In this document: one piece after another, positions 9,174 to 17,796 of the stretch
Numbering within the stretch: position 1 is the stretch's first letter
Layout of the letters: the number at the start of each line of letters is the position of its first letter
Assembly (NCBI RefSeq): GCF_900105905.1
Contig: NZ_FNSV01000005.1
Span: 1,240,001 to 1,304,000 of the forward strand
From: Rhodococcus koreensis
GTDB lineage: Bacteria; Actinomycetota; Actinomycetes; Mycobacteriales; Mycobacteriaceae
Length of the DNA stretch: 64,000 bases
Direction: 5' to 3'
Notes under the pieces: model-generated
The model's input: only the letters and a program-made list of their open reading frames with translations
Told to the model about the DNA's origin: nothing
Database searches by the model: none
Program-made: the position numbers and the translations under genes

Positions 9174-9206
9174 CGTATCGCTCGTACCCGTATCGCTCGT
9201 ACCCGT
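9174..9206. repeat. 15-bp tandem repeat upstream of the MBL gene
   Basis: The unit CGTATCGCTCGTACC is present twice (9174-9188, 9189-9203) with the beginnings of a third. It lies 19-50 nt before the MBL hydrolase start, in its probable leader. Confidence 0.85.
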
Positions 9207-9441
9207 GTCGACATCGCGCACCTCCAGGGTCGTCCGTCTCGGATCGTGCCGTTCCTCACATTGCCACAGACCGTGCGCGGGATCTCGCTGTGGGCGAACA
9301 CCGGAGGCCGTCCGGCGGGAATTATCGGTCGCGCGTGGCGTGTTCCCCCAGAGCAGGGCCTCCGAGAGCAAAGTCCGACGTATCGATGCCGGAGACGATA
9401 GGGGACACTGGAGGCCAGGCACGAAGGAGAAGAGGTCTGTA

Positions 9442-10410
9442 ATGGACGAACAGTCGAAGATGTACGAGCTGGAGTTCCCGGCACCGCAGCTGTCCTCCGC
9501 GGACGGGCAGGGACCCGTGCTGATCCATGGACTCGAGGGCTTCTCCGACGCAGGCCACGCCGTCAAACTCGCCACGACGCATCTCCGCGAGAGTCTCGAG
9601 AGCGAACTCGTCGCCTCCTTCGCGGTCGACGAGCTCGTGGACTACCGCTCCCGTCGGCCCACGATGACGTTCAAGGCCGATCACTTCTCGGACTACGACC
9701 AGCCCGAGCTGAACCTGTATGCGCTGAAGGACACGGCGGGTACCCCGTTCCTGCTGCTGGCCGGCATGGAGCCCGATCTGCGCTGGGAGCGGTTCACGAC
9801 GGCGGTGCGCCTGCTGGCCGAGCAGCTCGGTGTGCGCCGGACCGTGGGCATCAACGCCATCCCGATGGCCATCCCGCACACCCGCCCGCTCGGTGTGACC
9901 GCACATTCCACCAACAAGGACCTGATCAAGGACCACCAGCGCTGGTCGGGTGAATTGCAGGTGCCGGGCAGCGCGTCCTCGCTGATCGAGTTGCGGATGG
10001 CGCAGCACGGGCACGAGTCGGTGGGATTCTCGGTTCACGTTCCCCACTACCTGGCTCAGACGGACTACCCGGGGGCGGCGGAAACCCTCCTCGAGAATGT
10101 GAGTGACGTCACCGACCTGGATCTGCCACTGGCCGCGCTCGGCGAGGCCGCCGCCCGCGTCCGCGAACAGGTCGACGAGCACATCGCAGGTAACGACGAG
10201 GTACAAACGGTCGTCCACGCCCTGGAACGTCAGTACGATGCCTACGTAACGGCTCAAGAACAGCAATCCACGCTCCTGGCCAGCGAGGAAGACCTGCCGA
10301 GTGGCGACGAACTCGGTGCGGAATTCGAGCGTTTCCTCGCCGAACAGGCGATGCAGGACGGCGAGAGCGGCAACTCCGAGGAGGAGGGGGGATCACCGGG
10401 CGGGGCCTGA
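9442..10410 (+). CDS. PAC2-family protein
   Basis: A 322-residue protein of the PAC2 (proteasome assembly chaperone-like) family, with the glycine-rich start of the domain visible as VLIHGLEGFSDAGHAVKLA. The C-terminal 60 residues are acidic and likely disordered (DGESGNSEEEGG). In mycobacteria the homologue (Rv2714) also follows the ideR region. Its function in actinobacteria is not established; a chaperone or scaffold role is inferred only from the fold. The ATG at 9442 has an AAGGAGAAGAGG ribosome-binding region. Confidence 0.85.
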   Translation: MDEQSKMYELEFPAPQLSSADGQGPVLIHGLEGFSDAGHAVKLATTHLRESLESELVASFAVDELVDYRSRRPTMTFKADHFSDYDQPELNLYALKDTAGTPFLLLAGMEPDLRWERFTTAVRLLAEQLGVRRTVGINAIPMAIPHTRPLGVTAHSTNKDLIKDHQRWSGELQVPGSASSLIELRMAQHGHESVGFSVHVPHYLAQTDYPGAAETLLENVSDVTDLDLPLAALGEAAARVREQVDEHIAGNDEVQTVVHALERQYDAYVTAQEQQSTLLASEEDLPSGDELGAEFERFLAEQAMQDGESGNSEEEGGSPGGA

Positions 10411-10424
10411 CCGGGTAGCGGTTT

Positions 10425-10458
10425 GTGCGGTCGCCCTCCCGGCACTGTGCGACCGCAC
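10425..10458. terminator. Possible terminator after the PAC2 gene
   Basis: A 9-bp inverted repeat (GTGCGGTCG / CGACCGCAC) with a 16-nt loop starts 14 nt after the stop. There is no T tract, and the long loop makes it a weak call. Confidence 0.35.
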
Positions 10459-10556
10459 GGTGCAGTTGTTCGGCCGGGACCGGTGCAATAGCGTCGAGAC
10501 CAAGCCGATGATTGAGCTGTCAACATTCGGGAAGTGCACCTAGTTCAGGAGGCGAC

Positions 10557-11594
10557 ATGAGCGACAACCGCATTCGTAAGCTCAGGCCTGTTCCGAACGC
10601 CGAAACCCGCATGATGTTCCGCACCATCCACGGCTACCGTCGCGCGTTCCGCATGGCGGGCGAGGGTCCCGCGCTGCTGCTGATCCACGGCATCGGCGAC
10701 AACTCGTCCACGTGGACCGAGATCATTCCGCATCTCGCCAAGAACTACACCGTCATCGCCCCCGACCTGCTGGGTCACGGACGCTCCGACAAGCCGCGGG
10801 CCGACTACTCGGTGGCGGCGTACGCCAACGGCATGCGCGACCTGCTGTCCACCCTGGGCATCGACAAGGTCACCGTCGTCGGTCACTCGCTGGGCGGCGG
10901 TGTCGCCATGCAGTTCTCCTACCAGTTCCCGCAGATGGTCGACCGCCTCGTCCTGGTGTCGGCAGGCGGCGTCACCAAGGACGTCCACCCGCTGCTGCGG
11001 CTCGCGTCCGTCCCGGTGGTCAACGAGGCGCTGAAGCTGCTGCGCATTCCCGGCGCGATGCCCACCGTGCGGCTGGTGGGGAACGTGCTGAGTCAGCTGA
11101 ACGGCACGCGCCTGCGCCCCGGTGCGATGCTCCACGACACACCCGACCTGGTGCGGGTACTCGCGGAGCTGTACGACCCCACCGCGTACGAGGCGTACCT
11201 GCGCACCCTCCGCGCGGTCGTCGACTGGCGCGGGCAGGTCGTCACGATGCTCGACCGATGTTATCTGACCGAGAACCTCCCGGTGCAGCTCATCTGGGGT
11301 GATCAGGACGCCGTCATTCCGGTGAGCCACGCCCACCTCGCGCACGCGGCGATGCCCGGCTCCCACCTCGAGATCTTCCGCGGCGCAGGACATTTCCCGT
11401 TCCGCGACGACCCGATGCGGTTCCTGCGCACCATCGAGAAGTTCCTGTCCGGAACCCATCCCCTGCAGTTCGACGAGGCGAAGTGGCGGCAGATGCTCGT
11501 CACCGGCGTCGGTGAGAGCACCATCACCGGCAGCGCGTCCACCCGCATGGCGGTTCTCGACGCGATGGGATCGGACGAACGCAGCGCGACATAG
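10557..11594 (+). CDS. Alpha/beta-fold hydrolase
   Basis: A 345-residue alpha/beta hydrolase. The oxyanion HG is in LLIHGIGD, the nucleophile elbow is GHSLGGG with Ser111, the acid is in WGDQDAVIP and the catalytic His in GAGHFPF. The homologue in mycobacteria is Rv2715, in the same order after the PAC2 gene. Substrate unknown; esterase or C-C hydrolase are both possible. The ATG at 10557 has a perfect AGGAGG 4 nt upstream, so the in-frame extension to 10512 is rejected. Confidence 0.88.
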   Translation: MSDNRIRKLRPVPNAETRMMFRTIHGYRRAFRMAGEGPALLLIHGIGDNSSTWTEIIPHLAKNYTVIAPDLLGHGRSDKPRADYSVAAYANGMRDLLSTLGIDKVTVVGHSLGGGVAMQFSYQFPQMVDRLVLVSAGGVTKDVHPLLRLASVPVVNEALKLLRIPGAMPTVRLVGNVLSQLNGTRLRPGAMLHDTPDLVRVLAELYDPTAYEAYLRTLRAVVDWRGQVVTMLDRCYLTENLPVQLIWGDQDAVIPVSHAHLAHAAMPGSHLEIFRGAGHFPFRDDPMRFLRTIEKFLSGTHPLQFDEAKWRQMLVTGVGESTITGSASTRMAVLDAMGSDERSAT

Positions 11595-11622
11595 GCCCGG
11601 CAGCGGCGCACGGCCGTCCGGC

Positions 11623-11628
11623 TAGCCT
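11623..11628 (+). promoter_or_regulatory. -10 hexamer (TAGCCT) for a leaderless helicase mRNA
   Basis: TAGCCT ends 6 nt before the GTG start of the helicase gene, and no ribosome-binding site is present. Transcription would begin at or next to the start codon. Confidence 0.5.
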
Positions 11629-11634
11629 GTAGCA

Positions 11635-14139
11635 GTGCTTCTCTCCGACCTGCTCCCCGAGAACGCGGATTCCGATTCCGTTTTCGACGCCTTCACCTCC
11701 TGGACCGAAGAACGAGGACTGACGCTCTATCCCGCCCAGGAAGAATCCGTCATGGAGCTGGTGTCCGGGGCCAATGTGATCCTGGCGACGCCCACCGGAT
11801 CCGGTAAGTCGATGGTGGCGGTCGGCGCCCACTTCTACGCCATGGCCACCGGCAAGCGCACGTTCTACACGGCCCCGATCAAAGCCCTTGTCAGCGAGAA
11901 GTTCTTCGCCCTGTGCGAGGTGTTCGGCGCCGAGAACGTCGGCATGATGACCGGCGACGCCGCCGTCAACTCGCGGGCACCGATCATCTGCGCGACCGCC
12001 GAGATCGTCGCGAACCTCGCGCTGCGCGAGGGCCCCGACTCCGACATCGGCCAGGTCGTGATGGACGAGTTCCACTTCTACTCCGAACCCGACCGCGGCT
12101 GGGCGTGGCAGGTCCCCCTCGTCGAACTCCCCCACGCCCAGTTCCTGCTCATGTCGGCCACCCTCGGGGAGGTCGACTTCTTCTCGTCCGACCTCACCCG
12201 CCGGACCGGGCGGCCCACCACCGTCGTGGCGGGCACCGAGCGTCCCGTTCCGCTGATGTTCTCGTACGCGACGACACCCGTGAGCGAGACGATCGAGGAA
12301 CTGGTGACCACGAATCAGGCCCCGGTGTACGTCGTCCACTTCACCCAGGCCGCTGCCCTGGAACGCGCGCAGGCCCTGACGAGCGTCAACTTCTGTTCGC
12401 GCGAGGAGAAGGACGCCATCGCCGACGCCCTCGGCGGGTTCCGGTTCACCACCGGATTCGGCAAGACGCTCTCCCGTCTGGTCCGGCACGGCATCGGCGT
12501 CCACCACGCGGGCATGCTGCCGAAATACCGGCGCCTCATCGAGAAACTGGCGCAGGACGGTCTGCTGAAGGTCATCTGCGGCACCGACACGCTCGGTGTG
12601 GGGATCAACGTCCCCATCCGCACCGTGCTGCTGACCGGGCTGACCAAGTTCGACGGCACCCGCACGCGGCACCTGCGGGCCCGTGAGTTCCACCAGATCG
12701 CGGGACGTGCGGGACGCGCCGGCTACGACACCCTGGGCACCGTGGTGGTGCAGGCCCCCGAACACGAGGTCGAGAATCTGCGGGCGCTGGCCAAGGCGGG
12801 CGACGACCCGAAGAAACGCCGCAAGGTGCAGCGCAAGAAGGCGCCGGACGGATTCGTGTCGTGGGGCGAGGCCACGTTCGATCGCCTCGTCGCCGCATCG
12901 CCGGAACCGCTCGTGTCGAGGTTCTCCGTGTCGAACTCCATGCTGCTCAACGTCATCGCACGGCCGGGTAACTGCTTCGAGTCCATGCGGCACCTCCTCG
13001 AAGACAACCACGAGCCGCGGCCGGCGCAGCGCAAGCACATCCTCAAGGCGCTGTCGCTGTACCGGGGGCTGATCGACGCCGGTGTGGTGCAGCGACTCGA
13101 CGAGCCCGACGCCGACGGCCGGATGGCCCGACTCACGATGGAACTCCAGCGGGATTTCGCACTCAACCAACCGCTGTCGCCGTTCGCGCTGGCGGCCCTC
13201 GAACTCCTCGACGTCGAATCCGATTCCTATGCACTGGATGTGGTGTCGGTGATCGAGTCGACCCTCGACGACCCCCGGCAGGTGCTCATGGCGCAGCAGC
13301 ACTTCGCCCGCGGCGAGGCGGTCTCGCAGATGAAGGCCGACGGGATCGAATACGAGGAACGCATGGAGTTGCTCGAGGAGGTCACCTGGCCCAAGCCTCT
13401 CGCGGACCTGTTGTTCCCGGCGTTCGAGATGTACCGGGGTGGGCATCCGTGGATCACGGAGTTCGCGCTGTCGCCCAAGTCGGTCGTGCGGGACATGGTC
13501 GAGCGGGCCATGACGTTCGCCGAAATGGTCAGCCACTACGGTCTGGCCCGTTCGGAAGGCCTCGTGCTGCGGTATCTCGCGGACGCGTATCGCGCACTGC
13601 GCCAGACCGTTCCGACCGAGGCCCGGACGGAGGAACTCGACGACCTCATCGAGTGGCTGGGTGAGCTGATCCGTCAGGTCGATTCGAGCCTGCTCGACGA
13701 GTGGGAATCACTCACCGACCCCGGCGCCGAGGGCGACGACCAGCAGGTCGCGTTCGGCGCCGACGTGCCGCGCCCGATCTCCGCGAACACGCGGGCATTC
13801 CGGGTGATGGTGCGCAATGCCATGTTCCGGCGCATCGACCTCGCCTCGCGGCGGCGGTGGGCCGAGTTGGAGGGGCTGGACGACGGCATCGACGCCGAGG
13901 AGTGGGAGGACCAGCTCCAGCCGTACTTCGACGAATACGACTCGCTCGGCACCGGACCCTCGGCGCGCGGCCCCCAGCTGTTCCAGGTGGAGACCGCGCC
14001 CGAGCTGTGGCGGGTCCGGCAGGTCCTCGAGGACCCGCAGGGTGATCACGGGTGGGCGCTGACGGCGGTCGTGGACCTCCCCGAGTCCGACGCGGCCGGT
14101 GAAGTGATCTTCGACGAGCTCAGCATCGTCGAGGGATAG
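11635..14139 (+). CDS. DEAD/DEAH-box helicase with C-terminal DUF3516
   Basis: An 834-residue superfamily 2 helicase of the Ski2-like type. Motif I is TPTGSGKS (53-59), motif II is DEFH in VMDEFHFYSEPDRGW, motif III is MSATLG, and motif VI is in HQIAGRAGRAGYD. The C-terminal half matches the actinobacterial DUF3516 extension. It is likely an ATP-dependent RNA helicase; the exact RNA target is unknown. The start is a GTG at 11635 without a Shine-Dalgarno sequence but correctly placed for leaderless translation. The preceding hydrolase gene ends 40 nt upstream. Confidence 0.9.
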   Translation: MLLSDLLPENADSDSVFDAFTSWTEERGLTLYPAQEESVMELVSGANVILATPTGSGKSMVAVGAHFYAMATGKRTFYTAPIKALVSEKFFALCEVFGAENVGMMTGDAAVNSRAPIICATAEIVANLALREGPDSDIGQVVMDEFHFYSEPDRGWAWQVPLVELPHAQFLLMSATLGEVDFFSSDLTRRTGRPTTVVAGTERPVPLMFSYATTPVSETIEELVTTNQAPVYVVHFTQAAALERAQALTSVNFCSREEKDAIADALGGFRFTTGFGKTLSRLVRHGIGVHHAGMLPKYRRLIEKLAQDGLLKVICGTDTLGVGINVPIRTVLLTGLTKFDGTRTRHLRAREFHQIAGRAGRAGYDTLGTVVVQAPEHEVENLRALAKAGDDPKKRRKVQRKKAPDGFVSWGEATFDRLVAASPEPLVSRFSVSNSMLLNVIARPGNCFESMRHLLEDNHEPRPAQRKHILKALSLYRGLIDAGVVQRLDEPDADGRMARLTMELQRDFALNQPLSPFALAALELLDVESDSYALDVVSVIESTLDDPRQVLMAQQHFARGEAVSQMKADGIEYEERMELLEEVTWPKPLADLLFPAFEMYRGGHPWITEFALSPKSVVRDMVERAMTFAEMVSHYGLARSEGLVLRYLADAYRALRQTVPTEARTEELDDLIEWLGELIRQVDSSLLDEWESLTDPGAEGDDQQVAFGADVPRPISANTRAFRVMVRNAMFRRIDLASRRRWAELEGLDDGIDAEEWEDQLQPYFDEYDSLGTGPSARGPQLFQVETAPELWRVRQVLEDPQGDHGWALTAVVDLPESDAAGEVIFDELSIVEG

Positions 14140-14142
14140 CGG

Positions 14143-14547
14143 TCACGAACGCGGCCGGCGGGGCTGATCACGCCGTGCCGCGTTCTTCTCCTTGATGCGG
14201 ACGGTCTCCTTGCGGACCTCGGCCTGGGTGGCGCGCTCCTGCTGCAGCCATTCGGGGCGATCCGCCATGAGGGCGTCGATCTGCTCGGTGGTGAGCGCCT
14301 CGGTGATGCCGCCGCGCGCGAGGCCCGCGATGGACACCCCCAGCTTCGCCGCGACCACCGGACGCGGGTGCGGGCCGTTGCGGCGCAGCTCGAGCAGCCA
14401 CTCCGGCGGATCGCTCTGCAGTGCGCCGAGCTCGTCGCGGGAGACGACACCCTCCTGGAACTCCGCGGGGGTGGCCTCGAGGTACACACCCAGCTTCTTC
14501 GCCGCGGTGGCGGGCTTCATAGTCTGAGGGCTCTTGTGCGACGTCAT
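14143..14547 (-). CDS. DUF5997-family protein with internal duplication
   Basis: A 134-residue protein matching the actinobacterial DUF5997 family, of unknown function. Two halves align without gaps at an offset of exactly 50 residues. KLGV recurs at 18-21 and 68-71, and an acidic segment ending in D-P/R-PEWL recurs at 46-51 and 96-101, so the protein is an internal tandem repeat. The C terminus is rich in Arg and Lys. The ATG at 14547 lies 7 nt after a TACTCT hexamer, suggesting a leaderless mRNA. It is divergent, 58 bp apart, from a LysR-like gene, and convergent with the helicase gene with 3 nt between stops. Confidence 0.75.
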   Translation of the reverse strand: MTSHKSPQTMKPATAAKKLGVYLEATPAEFQEGVVSRDELGALQSDPPEWLLELRRNGPHPRPVVAAKLGVSIAGLARGGITEALTTEQIDALMADRPEWLQQERATQAEVRKETVRIKEKNAARRDQPRRPRS

Positions 14548-14554
14548 GGTGTCA

Positions 14555-14560
14555 AGAGTA
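14555..14560 (-). promoter_or_regulatory. -10 hexamer (TACTCT) of the DUF5997 gene
   Basis: The minus-strand hexamer TACTCT ends 7 nt before the ATG at 14547, the spacing expected for a leaderless transcript. There is no ribosome-binding site. Confidence 0.45.
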
Positions 14561-14593
14561 ACGAGCGTGTGCGGTGCCGTTGACCACGCCCGG

Positions 14594-14599
14594 TAGCCT
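14594..14599 (+). promoter_or_regulatory. -10 hexamer (TAGCCT) of the LysR-like gene
   Basis: TAGCCT ends 6 nt before the GTG at 14606. The divergent DUF5997 hexamer is only 33 bp away, so the two promoters are back to back and could be regulated together. Confidence 0.5.
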
Positions 14600-14605
14600 G
14601 ACGGA

Positions 14606-15370
14606 GTGACAGACGCGGATGCATCCCCTCCCTTCCGGCTCGCGTATGTCCCGGGCGTGACCCCCACCAAGTGGGTACGGATCTGGGCCGAACGGCTGCC
14701 CGACGTCCCCCTCACCCTCGTCCCCGTGTCCGCCTCGGACGCACCCGATCAGTTGCGTGGCCGGAGTGCGGACGTGGGCCTGGTGCGGCTGCCGATCGAC
14801 CGGACCGGTCTCAGCGCCATCCCGCTGTACACCGAGATCCCGGTGGTCGTGGCACCGAAGGACCACGTCGTGGCGGCGGTGGACGAGGTGTCGATCGCGG
14901 ATCTGGCCGACGAGCTCATCCAGCACCCCCTCGACGACGTCCTCGTGTGGGACCGGCTGCCGGGACTGCCTGCCGCGGACCGTCCGGCCACGACGGCCGA
15001 CGCGATCGAACTGGTCGCCGCGGGGGTCGGGCTGCTGGTCGTCCCGCAGTCGCTCGCCCGGCTCCACCACCGCAAGGACCTCGTCTACCGGACGGTGTCG
15101 GACGGCCCGGAGTCGCGGATCGCGTTGTCGTGGCCCGAGGACGAGACCACCGAACTGGTGGAGGAGTTCATCGGCATCGTCCGGGGTCGCACCGTCAACA
15201 GCTCCCGGGGTCGCACCCCGGCGGCGGCCGAGCCGAGGAAGAAGCGTCCCGCCGCGGCGGCCGCACGACAGAAACCGGCCACGGGGACGCGGACGCCGCG
15301 CTCCGGCACCGGAGCCAAGGGCGGCAAGCCCAAAGGTGGCAAGAAGGGCAAACCGCGTCGGCGGTCCTGA
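14606..15370 (+). CDS. LysR substrate-binding-domain protein lacking the HTH
   Basis: A 254-residue protein that begins directly in a LysR-type effector-binding domain. Typical strands are RLAYVPGVTP, the D-V-G-L-V-R-L-P segment and the P-L-Y-T-E-I-P-V-V-V-A-P-K-D-H core. There is no N-terminal winged HTH, and the promoter hexamer right before the GTG start leaves no room for one. Residues from about 200 onward form a Lys/Arg/Gly/Ala-rich tail (KGGKPKGGKKGK) that could bind nucleic acid. It pairs divergently with the DUF5997 gene. A sensor or co-regulator role is inferred, not shown. Confidence 0.75.
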   Translation: MTDADASPPFRLAYVPGVTPTKWVRIWAERLPDVPLTLVPVSASDAPDQLRGRSADVGLVRLPIDRTGLSAIPLYTEIPVVVAPKDHVVAAVDEVSIADLADELIQHPLDDVLVWDRLPGLPAADRPATTADAIELVAAGVGLLVVPQSLARLHHRKDLVYRTVSDGPESRIALSWPEDETTELVEEFIGIVRGRTVNSSRGRTPAAAEPRKKRPAAAAARQKPATGTRTPRSGTGAKGGKPKGGKKGKPRRRS

Positions 15371-15383
15371 CACTCCCCGGCCG

Positions 15384-16307
15384 TCAGGCGGGGGTGCCCA
15401 CCGGCGCCGTCTTCGTGAACAGGCGCGCGAGTTGCCCGTAGTCGTCCGCGCGGGCACTGGACGACCGGAACACGAGGCCGATCGTGCGACCGGGCGCGGG
15501 AGCGGCGAAGCGGGCCGTCGCGAGCGGACCCCGTCCGGTCTCCACCTGGACGGCGGATTCCGGCACCAGGGTCACGCCGAGTCCGCCGGCGACGCACTGC
15601 ACCACCGTCGACAGCGACGTGGCGCGGGTGTCGCCCGCCACCGGATGCGCATCCACCGAACGGCACAGATCGAGGGTCTGGTCGCGCAGGCAGTGCCCCT
15701 CGTCGAGCAGCAGGAGAGGAAGCTCGTCCAGCATCGGCGGCGAGATGTCGGTGCGACCGGCCAGCGGGTGCCCCTTCGGGACGACCATCACGAAATCTTC
15801 TGTGTACAAGGGGATGTCGACGAGACCGCTGACACCGCTCGGCAGGGCCAGCACTGCGACGTCGAGTGAACCCACACGCAGCGCCTCGAGAAGTCGCGCC
15901 GTCTGGTCCTCGATGACCTGCGGCTCCAGTGCGGGCATCTCCTCGCGCAGCGCCGGCAGCAGCGCCGGCAGCACGTAGGGGGCGACGGTGGGAATGAGCC
16001 CGATCCGCAGGGGCCCTGCCAACCGGTCGCCGACACCCGCGGCCGTCGCGACGAAACCGTCCGCGGCCTCGAGGATCACCTTGGCCTGACCGAGGAGCCG
16101 CTCCCCCGCCGCGGTGACGAGGACGCGCCGGGTGCTGCGCTCGATGAGCTGCACACCGAGCCCGTTCTCCAGGGCGGCCAGCGACTGCGACAGTGTGGGT
16201 TGGCTCACACTCAATCGTGCTGCCGCCGTGCCGAAATGGCGGTACTCCGCGACTGCCACGAACGCACGCAGCTGCGACAGTGTGGGTTGATAACTCTGAT
16301 CGGCCAT
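15384..16307 (-). CDS. oxyR: LysR-family peroxide sensor OxyR
   Basis: A 307-residue LysR regulator with an N-terminal HTH (HFGTAAARLSVSQPTLSQSL, 24-43) and an effector domain. Cys206 and Cys215 in GHCLRDQTLDLC have the 9-residue spacing of the E. coli OxyR redox pair (199/208), so this is a hydrogen-peroxide sensor. The usual actinobacterial partner ahpCD is not next to it here. The ATG at 16307 is 7 nt after a TAGGCT hexamer, indicating a leaderless mRNA; upstream in-frame codons are therefore not used. It is divergent from the PhzF-like gene. Confidence 0.88.
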   Translation of the reverse strand: MADQSYQPTLSQLRAFVAVAEYRHFGTAAARLSVSQPTLSQSLAALENGLGVQLIERSTRRVLVTAAGERLLGQAKVILEAADGFVATAAGVGDRLAGPLRIGLIPTVAPYVLPALLPALREEMPALEPQVIEDQTARLLEALRVGSLDVAVLALPSGVSGLVDIPLYTEDFVMVVPKGHPLAGRTDISPPMLDELPLLLLDEGHCLRDQTLDLCRSVDAHPVAGDTRATSLSTVVQCVAGGLGVTLVPESAVQVETGRGPLATARFAAPAPGRTIGLVFRSSSARADDYGQLARLFTKTAPVGTPA

Positions 16308-16314
16308 GCCTATC

Positions 16315-16320
16315 AGCCTA
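16315..16320 (-). promoter_or_regulatory. -10 hexamer (TAGGCT) of oxyR
   Basis: The minus-strand TAGGCT ends 7 nt before the oxyR ATG. No ribosome-binding site is present. Confidence 0.5.
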
Positions 16321-16383
16321 ATGCTTTCCATCGCCTCGGCCTTTTGGACGGGTTCCTGCACAATGCAGGAACCCCCGGAGCGA

Positions 16384-16389
16384 TAGGGT
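16384..16389 (+). promoter_or_regulatory. -10 hexamer (TAGGGT) of the PhzF-like gene
   Basis: TAGGGT ends 6 nt before the ATG at 16396, consistent with a leaderless mRNA divergent from oxyR. Confidence 0.5.
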
Positions 16390-16395
16390 GCGTCA

Positions 16396-17076
16396 ATGCC
16401 CATCCACGTAGACGTCGTCCGGGTGTTCACCGACGACAAAGGACGCCACGGCAATCCGCTCGGCATCGTCGACTCCTCGGCCGTCCCGCCCGAGGACCGG
16501 CAGTCCGTCGCTCGCACACTCGGATACAGCGAGACGATCTTCGTCGACATCCCCGGGCCCGACGACGAGCACGCGCGCGCCCAGATCTTCACCCCCACCA
16601 CCGAACTGCCCTTCGCCGGACATCCCACCGTCGGACTGTCCTGGTGGTTGCACGAGCGCGGTGCCGCGGTCACCACACTCGACGTCCCTGCGGGCCCCGT
16701 CACCACCCGGCGTTCCGGCGCGATCACCTGGGTGCGGGCCCGGCCCGAGTGGGCGCCGGAGTTCTCGCTGTACCCCATGGACAGCGTCCGCGAGGTCCAG
16801 GCCGCCGACCCGAAGAAGTTCGGGGCCGGGCACCACTACCTGTGGGCGTGGACCGACAAGGTCGAGCATTCGATCCGGTCGCGAATGTTCGCCCCCGACA
16901 TGGGCATCACCGAGGACGAGGCCACCGGAGCCGCCGCCGTCCGGATCACCGCGCACCTGCGGCACGCCCTCCTGATCACCCAGGGCAAAGGGTCCGAACT
17001 GCGCACAACGTACGACCCCGCCGGCTGGATCGAGGTCGGCGGACGGGTACACCCCGAGAAGTCACGCACCCTCTGA
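16396..17076 (+). CDS. PhzF-family isomerase-like protein
   Basis: A 226-residue member of the PhzF/diaminopimelate-epimerase fold. The motifs G-N-P-L-G near residue 18, FTPTTELPFAGHPTVG and a late E-D-E-A-T-G-A-A-A stretch match the family. At about 226 residues it is shorter than PhzF enzymes of about 280, like its mycobacterial counterpart Rv2716. Enzymes of the family isomerise or epimerise small acids; the substrate is unknown. Its last 15 bp overlap the convergent permuted NlpC/P60-like gene. Confidence 0.8.
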   Translation: MPIHVDVVRVFTDDKGRHGNPLGIVDSSAVPPEDRQSVARTLGYSETIFVDIPGPDDEHARAQIFTPTTELPFAGHPTVGLSWWLHERGAAVTTLDVPAGPVTTRRSGAITWVRARPEWAPEFSLYPMDSVREVQAADPKKFGAGHHYLWAWTDKVEHSIRSRMFAPDMGITEDEATGAAAVRITAHLRHALLITQGKGSELRTTYDPAGWIEVGGRVHPEKSRTL

Positions 17077-17778
17077 CGTCGGCCGCCTTCCCCGCCCCGC
17101 GGCGAGGTCGGCCTCGCTCAGGCTGACCTCGATCTCCCGGCCCAGCGTCACACCGGGAGCGAGCGGAAGCCGGTCGCCGCTCCAGAACTTGCCGGGGTCG
17201 TACCAGTTGGTGCGCCTGCGACCGCTGATCAGACCCATCTCCTCGTACGTCTGCGCGACCACCTCGGCGCAATAGGCGCTTTCGAGGCTCGCCGACTGCT
17301 CCCGGCGACGGCGCGACCCGGGCAGGCGCCCGCCGAACCACCGCGACGCGAGTTTCGCGGTGGACGGGAACGGCGTTCCGTCGAGCCGCGCGATCGCCCG
17401 CATCAACGCGTCCTCCTGCTGCGGCGTCGCGGGTTCGGCGAGCTGACGCAGCCATCCCCGCTGCCCGTACCGCGCACCCCACACCTGGACCGCGGCGCGC
17501 AGGTCGTGGAGTTGCACACCACGCTGGAAGCGGCCCGTCCACATGTCCTGCAACGAATGCCCGAGCTCGGCGTGCCACATCAGCGGCGGAAGGTCCTCGA
17601 GCACCACCGACATGCCGACGTGGTTGACCGGACTGTTCGTCAGCGTCTGGATGGCCCTGTCGGCCGGGGACTCTCCGCGGAAGATCCAGATGTCGCCGGT
17701 GCGGGTGACCTCGACCGCGGTGTCGAGGTCGATGGTGGAACGGTGTCGTCGTGCGTCCGTGTGCCGTGGCGCGTCCAT
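17062..17778 (-). CDS. Permuted NlpC/P60-like (YiiX/YebB-type) protein
   Basis: A 238-residue protein with the order expected for circularly permuted papain-like enzymes. A strand GDIWIFRG and a His in NSPVNHVGMSV come first, and a Cys in SAYCAEVVAQTYEEMG later. Such enzymes are amidases or acyltransferases. No signal peptide is visible. The ATG at 17778 is set by a TAGGCT hexamer 7 nt upstream; the longer frame to 18060 would run into a divergent gene. It overlaps the phzF-like gene end by 15 bp on the opposite strand. Confidence 0.7.
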   Translation of the reverse strand: MDAPRHTDARRHRSTIDLDTAVEVTRTGDIWIFRGESPADRAIQTLTNSPVNHVGMSVVLEDLPPLMWHAELGHSLQDMWTGRFQRGVQLHDLRAAVQVWGARYGQRGWLRQLAEPATPQQEDALMRAIARLDGTPFPSTAKLASRWFGGRLPGSRRRREQSASLESAYCAEVVAQTYEEMGLISGRRRTNWYDPGKFWSGDRLPLAPGVTLGREIEVSLSEADLAAGRGRRPTSEGA

Positions 17779-17784
17779 GGGCCC

Positions 17785-17791
17785 TAGCCTA
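17785..17791. promoter_or_regulatory. Overlapping bidirectional -10 (TAGCCTA)
   Basis: On the plus strand TAGCCT (17785-17790) ends 6 nt before the ATG at 17797. On the minus strand TAGGCT (17791-17786) ends 7 nt before the ATG at 17778. The two hexamers share 5 of 6 base pairs, so one seven-base element can serve as the -10 for two divergent leaderless genes whose start codons are only 18 bp apart. Confidence 0.6.
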
Positions 17792-17796
17792 GAAGG

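Noticed and set aside
15384..16307. ahpCD next to oxyR
   Set aside because: Neither flanking gene resembles alkyl hydroperoxide reductase; neighbours are a LysR-like and a PhzF-like gene.
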